From Xenorhabdus eapokensis (GTDB lineage Bacteria; Pseudomonadota; Gammaproteobacteria; Enterobacterales; Enterobacteriaceae), in contig NZ_MKGQ01000004.1 in assembly GCF_001908105.1 (NCBI RefSeq), forward strand, positions 53,709 to 117,708: a DNA stretch of 64,000 bases, read 5' to 3'. This document shows positions 34,301 to 43,646 of this stretch, in pieces (within the stretch, counting starts at the first letter, position 1; every line of letters begins with the position of its first letter). The position numbers and the translations under genes are program-made. Below the pieces are notes generated by a model. That model made no database searches, was not told the DNA's origin, and was given only the letters and a program-made list of their open reading frames with translations.

Positions 34301-34510
34301 TTGAGTTATGAATATGACAAAACGAATTTCCCTGATTTTGGATTGAACCTTTTACAGTATGGTAATGCTCTTCACGGTAAGACCTTAAAAGTCTATAGCC
34401 CACAAGAAGACAGGGTGTATGCATATGATGTCGAGACGAGAACCGCTAAACTGGTGGATCCACAGAGTACGGAGCAGGCATACGCAATATGTGTATTACG
34501 CAATAATTAA
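31334..34510 (+). CDS. Inverse autotransporter adhesin (intimin/invasin family) with Ig-like repeats
   Basis: A 1058-residue surface protein. The signal peptide covers about 1-31. An inverse-autotransporter beta-barrel spans about 90-325 (WLSRFGTANINFTLD; LGLGGRYF; MYGLNTFFDND). It is followed by the typical linker SGSRYDLVERNNHIVLDY (341-358). Three Ig-like (Big_1-type) units follow at about 465-570, 575-680 and 690-805, each with a D-G or D-N-G turn (DDNGQLTATLSS; DEDGKIKAIVTS; DAEGNLALNMTS). The last ~250 residues I do not recognise. They hold the only two cysteines of the protein, C938 and C1053, which suggests a disulfide-closed tip like the lectin-like end of invasin. There is no LysM domain. 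Attachment to host cells or other bacteria is inferred. Confidence 0.88.
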   Translation: MDSYINHKVFRLSILMYSLFLPFTPTSALSAGEKVQENRIGDRAFLQPSANENHVNLAQNKQAAADNEVNVIAQNIHRVSNILSSSPSQLTEQAKSYALGKVNGAISSETQKWLSRFGTANINFTLDKKGKLDSSSLDLLLPLYDNKADWLVFSQLGYRRHDSRNILNLGLGGRYFTPNWMYGLNTFFDNDFTGQNKRMGFGGEIWTDYAKFSANTYWRISKWRQSPKELDYDERPANGFDINGIFFLPAYPSLGGKLSYEQYFGDNVALFNRDTKQKNPTLARIGLNYTPIPLMTMGVDYKLGNSGHSETLFLANLNYRFGMPFENQISPSSVDDVRTLSGSRYDLVERNNHIVLDYKKKPEFNLTLPNILSGYSSQHIQITPNMTAEHKLKKLSWQANEAFRKNGGAIIPHGKSVELDLPKYSAKGVNSYVLSAIADVDGSNKPKTTQMNVMVEPFAIKEQSIKPSSQGPAISNGKPAYDLAATITYGNKNNLPIKNKAIPNVKWSIEPPDEHATLHWNEAGMTDDNGQLTATLSSTQPLKPNTKIYLTMDDQPKLEIKGDKPLTFIPLSDALQAKDFVFDNKAPYEATEQNPIIVTATVFDTDGNPIKKKMDMNLQWSTEPSDLSGLSVTPEKGYENGSDEDGKIKAIVTSTRAVKGAKVGVLINGKHQSFSEPFDFITPENLKIKLGDISATISTQGAVKADGKEYYTFKVPILDENGNPLKNQSIGNQFKTELAMQGSAKPAPQEVKLEIPANPTTDAEGNLALNMTSSVGVTNVYFTIYPDSSGTDTAEGKASEAVIFEPFPELTGIIIFGRSAGMQKYIPPQGRLYNVHKDIRVNLSRDGKTGILQESPSLKLLSVKSSNLKLVTADLSYGYIKFHPSGFSTEPWPVTVTITVVDEETQITHSYYHTFNPRRFIALLEEPMVSLSNLKDGCGYDTNDVERPYWWTDGSSNKSPNFGLTPFDTPPSNATALDIGIDPYNNQSSLSYEYDKTNFPDFGLNLLQYGNALHGKTLKVYSPQEDRVYAYDVETRTAKLVDPQSTEQAYAICVLRNN

Positions 34511-34556
34511 TTAGGTAATATCGCAAATACTGAACAGGAAGTTTTTTATATAAAAT

Positions 34557-34590
34557 AAGCGCAGACCTAAGAGTGATTGGGTCTGCGCTT
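34557..34590 (+). terminator. Hairpin after the adhesin gene
   Basis: AAGCGCAGACC (34557-34567) pairs perfectly with GGTCTGCGCTT (34580-34590). A weak T-run follows. It is the likely 3' end of the adhesin mRNA. Confidence 0.75.
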
Positions 34591-34702
34591 TACCGTGATT
34601 GCATTTCCGGGCTTTCTTGCGCTAACAATTCTCTGTAAGTAGCCATAACTATTTTTCCAAGTGAAGGCGGTACTCAAAATCAAATGTACAACATAAGCTA
34701 GA

Positions 34703-34732
34703 TTGACAAAATTGTAGTTTTAAAGCTACAGT
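34703..34732 (+). promoter_or_regulatory. Promoter with palindromic operator for the first toxin-antitoxin pair
   Basis: -35 TTGACA (34703-34708) and a -10-like TACAGT (34727-34732) are separated by 18 bases. An 18-base near-perfect palindrome, TGTAGTTTTAAAGCTACA (34713-34730, one mismatched pair), fills the spacer and overlaps the -10. That is where an antitoxin repressor would be expected to bind. The transcription start would fall at or next to the toxin ATG (34740). Confidence 0.65.
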
Positions 34733-34739
34733 CATTCAC

Positions 34740-35057
34740 ATGAACACGATCAAACATTATCTCACTTCCGATGACAGGGACTTGTATATGGAATTCCTGA
34801 AAGGTATTCGGGATCCTATAGCGAAATCAAAGATCTCGTCACGGGTTAACCGAATGGCTACCGGAAATTTTGGTGATCATAAACCTTGTCGAGAGGGTGT
34901 CTGGGAACTTCGTATAGATCAGGGGCCTGGCTACAGAGTGTATTACAGCTTGGTTGGTCATGAAGTGGTGGTGTTGTTAATTGGCGGCGATAAACGAACC
35001 CAAGACGCCGATATAGATCAGGCAATTGAATGTCTGAAGGACTATTTGAAGAGGTGA
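34740..35057 (+). CDS. HigB/RelE-superfamily toxin (HI1419-like)
   Basis: A 105-residue putative mRNA interferase. The segment WELRIDQGPGYRVYYSLVG, followed by VVVLLIGGDKRTQ, is typical of the phage-derived RelE/HigB 'addiction module killer' family. It starts the operon, toxin first, as in HigBA. No ribosome-binding site is visible before the ATG and the predicted transcription start lies at the ATG, so the mRNA may be leaderless. The antitoxin starts 2 bases after the stop. Activity is inferred from family. Confidence 0.85.
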   Translation: MNTIKHYLTSDDRDLYMEFLKGIRDPIAKSKISSRVNRMATGNFGDHKPCREGVWELRIDQGPGYRVYYSLVGHEVVVLLIGGDKRTQDADIDQAIECLKDYLKR

Positions 35058-35059
35058 TT

Positions 35060-35374
35060 ATGGCCAAAGCACGTTTACATGATGATGCAATGGTGCAGCT
35101 TCTCCGTGAAGATACCGAATTTGCTAAGTATTATCTGCATCAAGCATTTGTTGATATGGATGAAGAAGGCGGACAGGAAGCATTTCTTGTGGCGTTACGC
35201 CATGTTGTAGAAGCGCGAGGAGGAATGGCACAGATTGCAGATAAAGCAGGTATTTCACGCGAGACGCTATACCGAACACTATCGCCTAAGGGCAATCCGA
35301 CTTTGAAAACTTTGCGTAATGTCGTTTCAGCAACAGGATTCCAATTTTCTCATATCGCATTAATGAGCGTCTGA
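35060..35374 (+). CDS. Antitoxin of the HI1420 type (HTH protein)
   Basis: A 104-residue partner of the toxin at 34740. The C-terminal half is a helix-turn-helix ([21 protein letters not shown], then [16 protein letters not shown]) characteristic of the HI1420/YbaQ-like addiction antitoxins. The start at 35060 ([11 protein letters not shown]) has a GAGG site located at the end of the toxin gene; an earlier in-frame start inside the toxin gene is less likely. It probably neutralises the toxin and represses the operon through the palindrome at 34713. Confidence 0.87.
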   Translation: MAKARLHDDAMVQLLREDTEFAKYYLHQAFVDMDEEGGQEAFLVALRHVVEARGGMAQIADKAGISRETLYRTLSPKGNPTLKTLRNVVSATGFQFSHIALMSV

Positions 35375-35410
35375 ACACTTTGTTGCTCTACCGCCAATAA
35401 CCGAAAAATC

Positions 35411-35446
35411 CGAGGCATTTTGGCCTGTTTTGGCTATAATGCCTCG
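35411..35446 (+). promoter_or_regulatory. ppa promoter region with inverted repeat
   Basis: A consensus -10 TATAAT (35435-35440) lies 43 bases before ppa, with no good -35. It is embedded in a perfect 9-bp inverted repeat, CGAGGCATT (35411-35419) and AATGCCTCG (35438-35446). The repeat could be an operator, or a hairpin ending the toxin-antitoxin mRNA. Confidence 0.6.
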
Positions 35447-35483
35447 CATCCCATTTTGGTTTGAAATTGAAGGAAACCGTTTT

Positions 35484-36014
35484 ATGAGCCTGAATAATGT
35501 ACCGGCTGGCAAAGAGCTGCCTGAAGATATTTATGTCATCATTGAGATCCCTGCAAATGCCGATCCCATTAAATATGAAGTAGACAAAGAATCGGGCGCC
35601 CTGTTTGTAGACCGTTTCATGTCAACCGCCATGTTCTACCCATGTAACTACGGTTACATCAACAATACCCTGTCTCTCGACGGTGACCCTGTTGACGTAT
35701 TGGTGCCAACACCATACCCATTACAGCCAGGTTCGGTGATCCGCTGCCGTCCGGTCGGTGTGCTGAAAATGACTGACGAATCCGGTGAAGATGCAAAACT
35801 GGTCGCGGTTCCTCATACCAAACTGAGCAAAGAATACGATCACATCAACGATGTAGACGATCTGCCAGAATTGCTGCGTGCCCAAATCACTCACTTCTTC
35901 GAACACTACAAAGATCTGGAAAAAGGTAAGTGGGTTAAAGTGGACGGCTGGGACAATGCTGAAGCCGCTAAAGCTGAGATCCTGTCTTCTTTCGAACGCG
36001 CTGCTAAAAAGTAA
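35484..36014 (+). CDS. ppa: Inorganic pyrophosphatase
   Basis: A 176-residue family I pyrophosphatase that hydrolyses PPi and drives biosynthetic reactions. The metal-site signature DGDPVDVLV and [15 protein letters not shown] are visible. The start at 35484 ([13 protein letters not shown]) has an AAGGA site and matches E. coli; the ATGs upstream precede the probable promoter. It is convergent with ytfP. Confidence 0.98.
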   Translation: MSLNNVPAGKELPEDIYVIIEIPANADPIKYEVDKESGALFVDRFMSTAMFYPCNYGYINNTLSLDGDPVDVLVPTPYPLQPGSVIRCRPVGVLKMTDESGEDAKLVAVPHTKLSKEYDHINDVDDLPELLRAQITHFFEHYKDLEKGKWVKVDGWDNAEAAKAEILSSFERAAKK

Positions 36015-36045
36015 TCCTGACAGGTAATTGCAGATTTTAATCCCC

Positions 36046-36080
36046 AAAAACCTCTGCCCCAACTAGGGACAGAGGTTTTT
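36046..36080. terminator. ppa terminator (bidirectional)
   Basis: AAAAACCTCTG.CCC pairs with GG.CAGAGGTTTTT between the convergent genes ppa and ytfP. Confidence 0.9.
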
Positions 36081-36104
36081 GTTTGTCTTCCGCTTGTCTA
36101 ATTT

Positions 36105-36452
36105 TCACTCTTCTTCATGGCGTTTCAGCCAGTCACCACAGGTTATCCGGTGCAATCCTTCAACAGGCAATTGATAGAGATAGATCCACGCTTTGCCATA
36201 AGGTGTTTCAATCAGTTCCCTTTCGTACTCCTGCGCGTTCTTTTTCAGTTCATCCAATTCGGTCAGGATGGATGGCGTAATACGATAGACTTCACATTCG
36301 ATTATCCCTTCACCCCGGATAACCGCCGGATAGTGCCCCAGATCATAAATTTCATAACCGGCTAATCTGTGTTTTCCTAACAATTGGGCATCCGTCATCC
36401 AGTGATGATTGCCTTGCTTCTGCCTCAGGCTGCCATAAACAATAACTCGCAT
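36105..36452 (-). CDS. ytfP: Gamma-glutamylcyclotransferase-like protein YtfP
   Basis: A 115-residue GGCT-fold protein. The signature VYGSLRQKQGNHHWM and the conserved GHYPAVI and EVYRI segments are present. The biochemical role in E. coli is not established; it may act on gamma-glutamyl compounds. It starts 2 bases after the tamB stop, so it is the last gene of tamA-tamB-ytfP. Confidence 0.92.
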   Translation of the reverse strand: MRVIVYGSLRQKQGNHHWMTDAQLLGKHRLAGYEIYDLGHYPAVIRGEGIIECEVYRITPSILTELDELKKNAQEYERELIETPYGKAWIYLYQLPVEGLHRITCGDWLKRHEEE

Positions 36453-36454
36453 CT

Positions 36455-39400
36455 TTAAAACTCAAACTCATAGAGCAGATCTAAAGCCTGATCAATACCA
36501 GATACCGCTTCCAGATACAATCTTGGCATAACTCGATAGCGTAATGTCAGTGTCGCCAACGAGTCAAAAATCCCCACGCCATACTTCACTTGTAAGTCGT
36601 TGGTAATTCGTCCACTGACAACCACCTGAGATTTATCGCCAACCCCCTGAGTATCTAAAGCCAAATCAGAGACGCCAAAAGTTTCCCCAATCTTACCGAC
36701 TAATTGACTGCTCTGGGCAATCCCCAACCCAATCAGCATCGCCGCCATTTGCGAGTTGTCAGAATCGCCTTTCTCCAACCCTTCACCCCGTAGCAAGTAA
36801 GACAAGGCTTCTTGTTGGGATTTTACCGGATCAGAAAAAACTTCGACTTTCGGTTTATCTGCCAATCCAGTTACGCGCACACCGGCAATCACTTTGTTCG
36901 CGGTCGATTCTGGATTACGGATCGCTTCAATATTCAATAATGGCTGATCTGGCGGGCCGGAAAACATAATCGTTCCCTTACGCACTTGTAAATCCTGTCC
37001 ATAGGCATGGAAATTCCCTTCAGGAATATCAATCTGGCCATTCAGCCCCAACCCCTGCTTATCCTGAAGGATTTTTAACGCACCCTTGAGCTGGGCTTTC
37101 AAGCCAAAAGCACTCAAGCGCACATCATTGCCAATATACACATTTAAGTTACTTTGAATTAAAAGAGAAGATTTTTTCTTTTCTATAGGCTGGAGGTTTT
37201 TATCCAGCATCACTTCATCAGCAGAAACACCAACCGCAGATTCCGGCAACTCTTGAACCGTAATCCGTGCCCACGGGATCTCCACACTCCCATCGAGTTT
37301 CAACAGGTTGGGTTTCGCTTCCAGCACTAAATCCGGGCTGACATCCACCTTCACCATCGGCGGCACAGTCACGCGCAACTTCTCCCCATTAGCTGCCATT
37401 CTGGCGTACCAGTCATCCACATTACGCCAATCAGCGTGGCCGTTCAGGTTTAATTGCCCCTTCGGTGTTCTAATCATGCCATGCAAATCAGAGCTGACAC
37501 CGGCAAAATGCACCGCTAACTGGCTTTGGGTAATATCAAATGGCAGCCAATGGTTGCTCACCTTCAAAACATCTGCGTTAAGCTGACCAAATAACAGTGG
37601 GTGCTTAGCATTTCCACCAATGCGTAAATTCGCATTTAATCCCCCCTCCGCTTTTTCGTCTTTACTCAAAATAGGTTTAATCAGCTTTAAGGAAAGTGCC
37701 TGAATATCAATATTCCCCGATAACTTTCGGCTGCCTTCTAAATCAGCGACCTGCACATCGCCTTTTAACTGTCCATTGCCAGCCAATTTGAATAACCATG
37801 CCAAATTAGCCTTACCATCGGCCAGCCCGACATGCAAAGTTAGTGTTTCAAAATCAATTGGTAATGGATTACCTTCCACCACCTGACGAACTTGTACCCC
37901 ATTCCCTTGAAGAGCCACTTTTGCTTGTGGCAACCCCTGCTCTGCCGTCCATCTGATCTCCGCATTACCACTGAACAGCCCCTTAAGTTGGGTACTTTTA
38001 TCAAGAAATGGCTGGATCATAGCCAGGTCAAAGCGTTCAAGTGACACTTGTGCATGGCCGCGAGCTCCCGCCTCAATAGGTTTTGGGATACAAAGATGTG
38101 CATTGGGATTCAGCCAGCAATGGGTTCCCACTATCGCTTTTTGTTGCAAGTTGAAATAATCAATGGCTATCACTTTGCTTAAACGCCATTCTCCAACAGG
38201 TGTATCAAAGTCAGTATTGTTGATACTGCCTTTCCAGTGTTCCTTTTGACGATCAAAGCTGCCATTAAGTGCCAATTGGCCTGAGACCGGAGTTCCTTCG
38301 ATTTTCAGTTGTAAATCATGCTGCTTTTCTGTGCCTTTCGCATGGAGCACCAAATTCTTGATAGTGAAATCCGCCTGCTGCAATTGCCGCACAACAACCG
38401 ATAGCTGGCCTTGGATCTGTTCAGCCGAACGTATATCCCCTTTAATCGTGGCACTATCCACCCTGAACGCATCCTGCCAGCGTAACCCACGGGCATTCAA
38501 ATCTGCCATGATTTGTGGGGCTTTTATATTGCCCCGCAGTTTGACGTCACCCGTAATAAAGCCCGCTAAACCTGGCAGTAAGCCAGTTAATTGCGGTGCA
38601 TTAATTTCACCATCGAGTTGCCACGCCTGATCCGTCAGCCGACCTTGTACATTCAGCGTATTACGCCCAACGGTAAGATCGAGTTGGGGAATATCCCACT
38701 GTCCAGCTGCGTTACCCGATGCCTTACCACGCGCTCGGATGGCATTTTGTTTCACATGACCATTGAGGGCAATTTCAGGGATCTGAAGCTGCCAGCTTCC
38801 TCCATACAGGCTGCCACGTACGGCTATTTGACCGTCTATTTTGGCAGGCCATTCCGGCCACTGTTTGGCCGTATTGATACCATCCAAAATGAGCCTGGCA
38901 TTCCAACTAATGGCTTTACTCCAATCAATCACGCCGGCAATATCGGCTTTACCCTGCAAGGCCGCCAAACGCAGGCGCGTTAACCTCAGCAATTCTTCAT
39001 TGCCTTTCGCATCCAGCAGCAACGATGCCGGCGGAAGGTCATGGCCTTTGATATCCGAGCGGAGGGAAAGATCGTAATGACTGGCTTGACCATTCAAGCG
39101 CAACTTGACGCCATCAAGCTGATATTCTGGCTTGCCTTTAAGTGGCCATTGCAGTTGCTGGCTTTTCAATGTCAGGCGAACAGGTAAGCCTGCTTTTGCC
39201 AATTCAGCCTGAGCATCCAAACTGGCGGTGACAGTGCCGGAAAGATCCAATGCGAGATTAAGCTGCTGTAACAACGCACCTTTTAACGTTAAATCAATCT
39301 GTTGCCCTTTTAAGTCATCCAGATTGATATGATGTAAGTTATCGACCTTCCCCTTAACCACCAAGTTAACTGGCCATTTTTCCGCTAGCTTGGCCGTCCC

Positions 39401-40240
39401 CCGTATTGCCAGTGAACCTTCCGGTGCCTGTACGCTTAACGTTTTTATTTCGACTGCCTGCCCATGATTGCTGGCCTGTAGCCGCAACTCGTTAATCTTG
39501 ATATCGGTATCCCCCGTCAAATGAAGCTGGCTGCCGTGGATACCCTCCAGCGTGATATCAAGTGGAATGGGAACCTCAGGCAATTTCGCTAATAACGGGT
39601 TGGCAAACAACGCTTTCAACATCTCACCCAAGGGTTTTTCAGGTTCGGACGGCGGCACATTTTTTTGTACCGCACCAACTTTCTCAGATGAATACGTTGG
39701 TAATGCGACCAACAAGTTTTTAATTTCTGTGGGTTTTAATATCAGTTGCTTTTCCTGCCACTGAGCCCCCGTTTTAAACTCATCCAACGCAATGACAATA
39801 CCATCAACCTTGACATGCGTATTTTTCAAGGAGAGTACATCCAGTGAGATAGGATACGGCGTTTGTAATTCAGTCAATGGTTCTGATTCAGCAGAAGGTG
39901 CCGATGGCGGAAGTTCAGCGGTATTCACCGAAACGGTGACCCCTTCGGTTGTCAATGCATTAACGCACACCTGGCTGTGTTTCAGGCAGGAGAGCCGGAT
40001 AGAGAGATGCAAATTATCTGCATTAACGTTAACGCCAGGCATCTGATATTTGACGCCTTTTAACGTTAAATCGCGCCAACCGCCGCTGACACTCGCAATA
40101 TCCAATCCCGGCACCCAACGCGCCGCACTGTTGATCACCAAATGCAAACCAGTTTGAGTACCAAGTAGCCCGACAACTGCCACCAATAACAGACCAACAA
40201 TCAGCAGGAAAGCAATACTAACCCTTTTCGCCCACCTCAT
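36455..40240 (-). CDS. tamB: Translocation and assembly module inner-membrane subunit TamB
   Basis: A 1261-residue envelope-spanning protein. A single N-terminal anchor (about 8-28) is followed by a very long beta-rich, AsmA/VPS13-like repeat region and the conserved C-terminal DUF490 domain ending in LDLLYEFEF. With TamA it supports outer-membrane protein insertion, and TamB-type proteins also help carry phospholipids to the outer membrane. The start overlaps the tamA stop by 4 bases (ATGA). The length is close to E. coli TamB. Confidence 0.96.
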   Translation of the reverse strand: MRWAKRVSIAFLLIVGLLLVAVVGLLGTQTGLHLVINSAARWVPGLDIASVSGGWRDLTLKGVKYQMPGVNVNADNLHLSIRLSCLKHSQVCVNALTTEGVTVSVNTAELPPSAPSAESEPLTELQTPYPISLDVLSLKNTHVKVDGIVIALDEFKTGAQWQEKQLILKPTEIKNLLVALPTYSSEKVGAVQKNVPPSEPEKPLGEMLKALFANPLLAKLPEVPIPLDITLEGIHGSQLHLTGDTDIKINELRLQASNHGQAVEIKTLSVQAPEGSLAIRGTAKLAEKWPVNLVVKGKVDNLHHINLDDLKGQQIDLTLKGALLQQLNLALDLSGTVTASLDAQAELAKAGLPVRLTLKSQQLQWPLKGKPEYQLDGVKLRLNGQASHYDLSLRSDIKGHDLPPASLLLDAKGNEELLRLTRLRLAALQGKADIAGVIDWSKAISWNARLILDGINTAKQWPEWPAKIDGQIAVRGSLYGGSWQLQIPEIALNGHVKQNAIRARGKASGNAAGQWDIPQLDLTVGRNTLNVQGRLTDQAWQLDGEINAPQLTGLLPGLAGFITGDVKLRGNIKAPQIMADLNARGLRWQDAFRVDSATIKGDIRSAEQIQGQLSVVVRQLQQADFTIKNLVLHAKGTEKQHDLQLKIEGTPVSGQLALNGSFDRQKEHWKGSINNTDFDTPVGEWRLSKVIAIDYFNLQQKAIVGTHCWLNPNAHLCIPKPIEAGARGHAQVSLERFDLAMIQPFLDKSTQLKGLFSGNAEIRWTAEQGLPQAKVALQGNGVQVRQVVEGNPLPIDFETLTLHVGLADGKANLAWLFKLAGNGQLKGDVQVADLEGSRKLSGNIDIQALSLKLIKPILSKDEKAEGGLNANLRIGGNAKHPLLFGQLNADVLKVSNHWLPFDITQSQLAVHFAGVSSDLHGMIRTPKGQLNLNGHADWRNVDDWYARMAANGEKLRVTVPPMVKVDVSPDLVLEAKPNLLKLDGSVEIPWARITVQELPESAVGVSADEVMLDKNLQPIEKKKSSLLIQSNLNVYIGNDVRLSAFGLKAQLKGALKILQDKQGLGLNGQIDIPEGNFHAYGQDLQVRKGTIMFSGPPDQPLLNIEAIRNPESTANKVIAGVRVTGLADKPKVEVFSDPVKSQQEALSYLLRGEGLEKGDSDNSQMAAMLIGLGIAQSSQLVGKIGETFGVSDLALDTQGVGDKSQVVVSGRITNDLQVKYGVGIFDSLATLTLRYRVMPRLYLEAVSGIDQALDLLYEFEF

Positions 40241-41979
40241 AGTTCGGCCCCTAATCCAATATAAAATTCAACATTATGACTATCTGGATCTCCAATTGGC
40301 GTTGCCAAATCAAATTTTATCGGCCCTACCGGTGACGCCCAGCGCACGCCAATTCCCGCACCCGTTTTAAAATTACTCTTTTTAATGTCATCCACCGCTT
40401 CACCGGAATCGACAAATAACGCACTCCACCAATTGCCATAAATATTGTATTGATATTCCAACGAGCCAATCGCCAACTTTGATGCCCCGACTAATTTGCC
40501 TTTACTGTCTTTCGGTGAGATTTTCTGGTACTTATAGCCGCGAATGCTGCGATCCCCGCCGGCAAAGAAACGGAGATCTGGTGGCACCATGTCGAATTCA
40601 TTCGTCTCTATCCAGCCCAAATCCGCTCGCACCACAAAACGGTGATTCTCCCGATACGTTCTTATCCAAACGTGATGAGCCTGTAATACGAGAAAATCGA
40701 CATTGGAATGCCAGGTTGTATTAGAAATATCAATCGAATAGCGCTGACTATCCCCCCAATAAGGCATCGCACCGCCACGTTGGCGAATACGGCTAAGACT
40801 GGCACCCGGATAAAGCAGCATGGTGGTATTGGTTACATTAGCCTGAGTAAAGTGGCTAAGGCTCCAGCGCAGATTCACGCTGTACTGCCAGCCGGTAAAA
40901 CGATCCCAATTACGGGAAAGGTTCAAAGTTGCCGTATCCGAAATGGTATCGTTAATATCTTTGCGTTTATAACCCGTTTGTAGCTGAAAATATTCCTCAA
41001 GCGGGTTGACCTTAAGCGGCATTTTGTAGGATGCATCAATGAGTTGTTCACGTGCAGAAAGGTTAAGGCTGGTACTCAGACTGTGCCCACGGGAGTTGAG
41101 CCACGGCTTTTTCCATTTTGCTTGAACACGAGGCCCGACATCCGTTGCATAACCGCCCCCCAATTCGACATAGTTGGCAGAGCGAGGCACTAAGGACGCA
41201 TTCAATGGTAATAACTTTTCCTGACTCTCACGCCCGATTTTAAAATCAGGCACAACCACCGCAGAGTTGAACCAGCCGGTATCCACCAAACGGCGGTTAA
41301 ATTCAGCTAATTGTTCAGAGGTATAATATTCGCCTGATTTAAAAGGAATAAGGTTATTCAGGTAAGTTTCTCGAATTTGTGATCCGTGAAATGTCACTGG
41401 GCCAAACCGATAGCGTTGCCCACTATCAAAATCAAAATCCCAAATAGATTCATGCTGATCTTTTGCCACCCCCAACTCACTTTTCTTCATGACGGCATCA
41501 AAATAGCCTTTCTTAACCGCCAAATTCGTCAAGGCACTTTTAAAATTTTCATATTCACCGTGGTTGAGTATCGCCTCTTCTTTTGGCATATTTTTTTTGA
41601 TCAGGGCGGCATAATCTTTATCTGTTTTAGCGCCCCCTTCCAAATCCACGTCCACTTTAACGACCCTCACCGGTTCGCCGAGTGTGACTTTAGCCGTTAA
41701 AACCGGGCGGGCAGGAGGGGGATTCTCTTGATAGGTAAATGTAACAGTGGGATCATAATATCCCAATGGACGAAGGCCTTGTCGTATCGCTTTCTCCACA
41801 CGAGCCCGAAAACGGCCATCAGGGGAAACTTCATCGGTACTGATATTGGAGAGTTGTACTCTGGCATTTTTTTCTAATTCGCCAGAAAGACCTTCTAGTT
41901 TCAATCGTAAATTTGCACTATAAGCCGATGGAGTAACGATAGATACCAAAAGCGCACCTATGAGGGGATATCGTGACAC
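40237..41979 (-). CDS. tamA: Translocation and assembly module outer-membrane protein TamA
   Basis: A 580-residue Omp85-family protein. The signal peptide spans about 1-22. Three POTRA domains are expected to about 260, followed by a 16-strand barrel carrying the family motif [15 protein letters not shown] and ending in [20 protein letters not shown] (last residues form the barrel-closing strand). It is translationally coupled to tamB and diverges from msrA. The adhesin encoded at 31334 belongs to a class of proteins whose insertion in E. coli has been linked to TamA/TamB and BamA. Confidence 0.96.
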   Translation of the reverse strand: MSRYPLIGALLVSIVTPSAYSANLRLKLEGLSGELEKNARVQLSNISTDEVSPDGRFRARVEKAIRQGLRPLGYYDPTVTFTYQENPPPARPVLTAKVTLGEPVRVVKVDVDLEGGAKTDKDYAALIKKNMPKEEAILNHGEYENFKSALTNLAVKKGYFDAVMKKSELGVAKDQHESIWDFDFDSGQRYRFGPVTFHGSQIRETYLNNLIPFKSGEYYTSEQLAEFNRRLVDTGWFNSAVVVPDFKIGRESQEKLLPLNASLVPRSANYVELGGGYATDVGPRVQAKWKKPWLNSRGHSLSTSLNLSAREQLIDASYKMPLKVNPLEEYFQLQTGYKRKDINDTISDTATLNLSRNWDRFTGWQYSVNLRWSLSHFTQANVTNTTMLLYPGASLSRIRQRGGAMPYWGDSQRYSIDISNTTWHSNVDFLVLQAHHVWIRTYRENHRFVVRADLGWIETNEFDMVPPDLRFFAGGDRSIRGYKYQKISPKDSKGKLVGASKLAIGSLEYQYNIYGNWWSALFVDSGEAVDDIKKSNFKTGAGIGVRWASPVGPIKFDLATPIGDPDSHNVEFYIGLGAEL

Positions 41980-42117
41980 TCGAACTCCTAATGTTTATCT
42001 CTCTGTTGAATAAAATTCAACAATATAAAAATGCCGTAATCAATTAATTCTGGTAAAGTTTTAACAATATACAAGCAACATATAATCATAAAACTTATGG
42101 ATATACAGGAGAGAACC

Positions 42118-42765
42118 TTGCCAAATTCAGCCAATGAAAAACAACCTGTTTCTGCACCAGATGCCATACCGGGTAGAGCCACTCCATTAACCATATCACC
42201 CTACCATGTCATCACACAGCATGCGATAGAGAACATTCCTGAAAATATGGAAATTGCCTATGTTGGAATGGGATGTTTCTGGGGCGTGGAGCGCCTTTTC
42301 TGGCAACAGGAAGGCATTTACACCACCTCCGTGGGTTACAGCGGCGGCACTACGCCAAACCCAACTTATGAAGAAGTGTGTACAGGCTTAACCGGCCATG
42401 CGGAAATCGTCAGGATCGTATTTGACCCGACTAAAATAACCTATTCACAATTACTCACTCTGTTCTGGGAAAATCACGATCCTGCCCAAGGTATGCGTCA
42501 ACATGGCGATATTGGTACGCAATACCGTTCTGTCCTGTACACGGTTTCACCACAACAGTATGAACAAGCAATTGCCAGCCGAGACCAATACCAGCAAGCG
42601 ATGGCGCAAAATGGCGACCAACGCACTATCACGACGGAAATTCGCAAAGCCGAGCCATTTTATTTTGCCGAGGACTATCATCAGCAATATCTCTACAAAA
42701 ACCCTGAAGGGTATTGTGGCTTAGGTGGTACTGGGATCTGCTTTCCGCCGACACTTAGAAATTAG
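42118..42765 (+). CDS. msrA: Peptide-methionine (S)-S-oxide reductase MsrA
   Basis: A 215-residue repair enzyme that reduces methionine-S-sulfoxide. The catalytic Cys is C53 in GCFWGVER; recycling cysteines lie in [14 protein letters not shown] at the C-terminus. I set the start at a TTG (42118) because AGGAG lies 6 bases before it and the length then fits E. coli. The ATG at 42097 has no ribosome-binding site, but remains possible and would add 7 residues. It diverges from tamA. Confidence 0.93.
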   Translation: MPNSANEKQPVSAPDAIPGRATPLTISPYHVITQHAIENIPENMEIAYVGMGCFWGVERLFWQQEGIYTTSVGYSGGTTPNPTYEEVCTGLTGHAEIVRIVFDPTKITYSQLLTLFWENHDPAQGMRQHGDIGTQYRSVLYTVSPQQYEQAIASRDQYQQAMAQNGDQRTITTEIRKAEPFYFAEDYHQQYLYKNPEGYCGLGGTGICFPPTLRN

Positions 42766-42781
42766 AAAATAGCTGATTGAG

Positions 42782-42812
42782 TTAGCCCAACGGTATGATT
42801 GTTGGGCTAATT
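42782..42812 (+). terminator. msrA terminator-like hairpin
   Basis: TTAGCCCAAC (42782-42791) pairs perfectly with GTTGGGCTAA (42801-42810), shortly after the msrA stop. Confidence 0.75.
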
Positions 42813-42911
42813 ACCTGAAATACATCAATCAGCATCTATCCCCCAACCAGTAACAAACCTTGACCTGTATTATATTTATACAAATTTTCTCCAAAAAGTG
42901 AAATTTTCCTA

Positions 42912-42940
42912 TTGAGTTAATTTCTCCTTCTGTGTATATT
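42912..42940 (+). promoter_or_regulatory. Promoter of the second toxin-antitoxin pair
   Basis: -35 TTGAGT (42912-42917), a 17-base spacer, -10 TATATT (42935-42940). A GAAATT / AATTTC inverted repeat straddles the -35 and could be an operator. A strong AGGAGG site (42947-42952) follows, 7 bases before the toxin ATG. Confidence 0.75.
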
Positions 42941-42959
42941 TTGAGCAGGAGGAATTAGA

Positions 42960-43274
42960 ATGTTTGATGTGATAACCCACCCAGATGCACTGTTAGAGTT
43001 AAAACAGTTACCGGATGAGCTACGAGGTCGGATGTTTAGATTAATAGAGCGTCTGCGAATGGATGGTAACCAGCTAAAAATGCCCCATAGCAAGGTTATT
43101 GGTGGTGGCCTATTCGAATTGAGAATAGGAGATAAAAACATTGCCAGAACCCTATACGCATTTGAAATAGACCAGAGAATTTATCTACTCCATGCATTTG
43201 TGAAGAAAACGCAAAAAACACCTACTGGTACGATAGAAATAGCCAGAAAACGGCTGAAGGAGATGAACAAATGA
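42960..43274 (+). CDS. HigB/Gp49-type toxin, second module
   Basis: A 104-residue RelE-superfamily toxin of the phage Gp49/HigB type. KVIGGGLFELRIGDKNIARTL and the C-terminal HAFVKKTQKTP with a following basic helix (IEIARKRLKE) are diagnostic. It is toxin-first and overlaps its antitoxin by 4 bases. It is not closely similar to the toxin at 34740; the two pairs are separate modules. mRNA cleavage is inferred from the family. Confidence 0.88.
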   Translation: MFDVITHPDALLELKQLPDELRGRMFRLIERLRMDGNQLKMPHSKVIGGGLFELRIGDKNIARTLYAFEIDQRIYLLHAFVKKTQKTPTGTIEIARKRLKEMNK

Positions 43275-43552
43275 ACGGTATTGATTTTGAACAACTGAAA
43301 TCAGAAATGTTAAACACCCCAGAAGCTATCCAGGCATATAACGACGCAGACAGAGAGCTAGGTATTATAGAGTTGCTATACCAAATGCGGGTAAACGCGG
43401 GTTTGTCTAAATCAGAATTGGCCAAGAAATTGGGCGTTTCACCCTCTGCCATTACTCGGCTGGAAGGAAATCCGATGGGGGCTAGCATAAGAACCCTCTC
43501 CCGATATGCTAATGCCTGCGGTGCCAATATCAATATTAAATTGAGTTATTGA
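43271..43552 (+). CDS. XRE-family antitoxin HigA, second module
   Basis: A 93-residue protein with an XRE helix-turn-helix (GLSKSELAKKLGVSPSAITRLE, here as landmark split into GLSKSELAKKLG and VSPSAITRLE). It overlaps the toxin gene by ATGA, which implies coupled translation. It is expected to bind the toxin and repress the promoter at 42912. The pair occupies the place where E. coli carries ytfL, between msrA and ytfK. Confidence 0.9.
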   Translation: MNGIDFEQLKSEMLNTPEAIQAYNDADRELGIIELLYQMRVNAGLSKSELAKKLGVSPSAITRLEGNPMGASIRTLSRYANACGANINIKLSY

Positions 43553-43567
43553 TAACCCACAATCCAA

Positions 43568-43587
43568 AAACGGCCACAAGGCCGTTT
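43568..43587. terminator. Bidirectional terminator between antitoxin and ytfK
   Basis: A perfect 8-bp stem AAACGGCC/GGCCGTTT with loop ACAA between convergent genes. Confidence 0.88.
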
Positions 43588-43646
43588 ATTATACTAATGT
43601 TATGTATTGATTTTATTACCATTAGTCGATAGGCAATTACAAACAA

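Noticed and set aside
31333..34510. Possible frameshift or pseudogene in the adhesin gene
   Set aside because: The frame is open from signal peptide to stop, with all expected barrel and Ig-like landmarks in order.
41988..42194. 68-codon minus-strand frame across the tamA-msrA spacer
   Set aside because: It overlaps the msrA start in antisense and has no similarity to known proteins.
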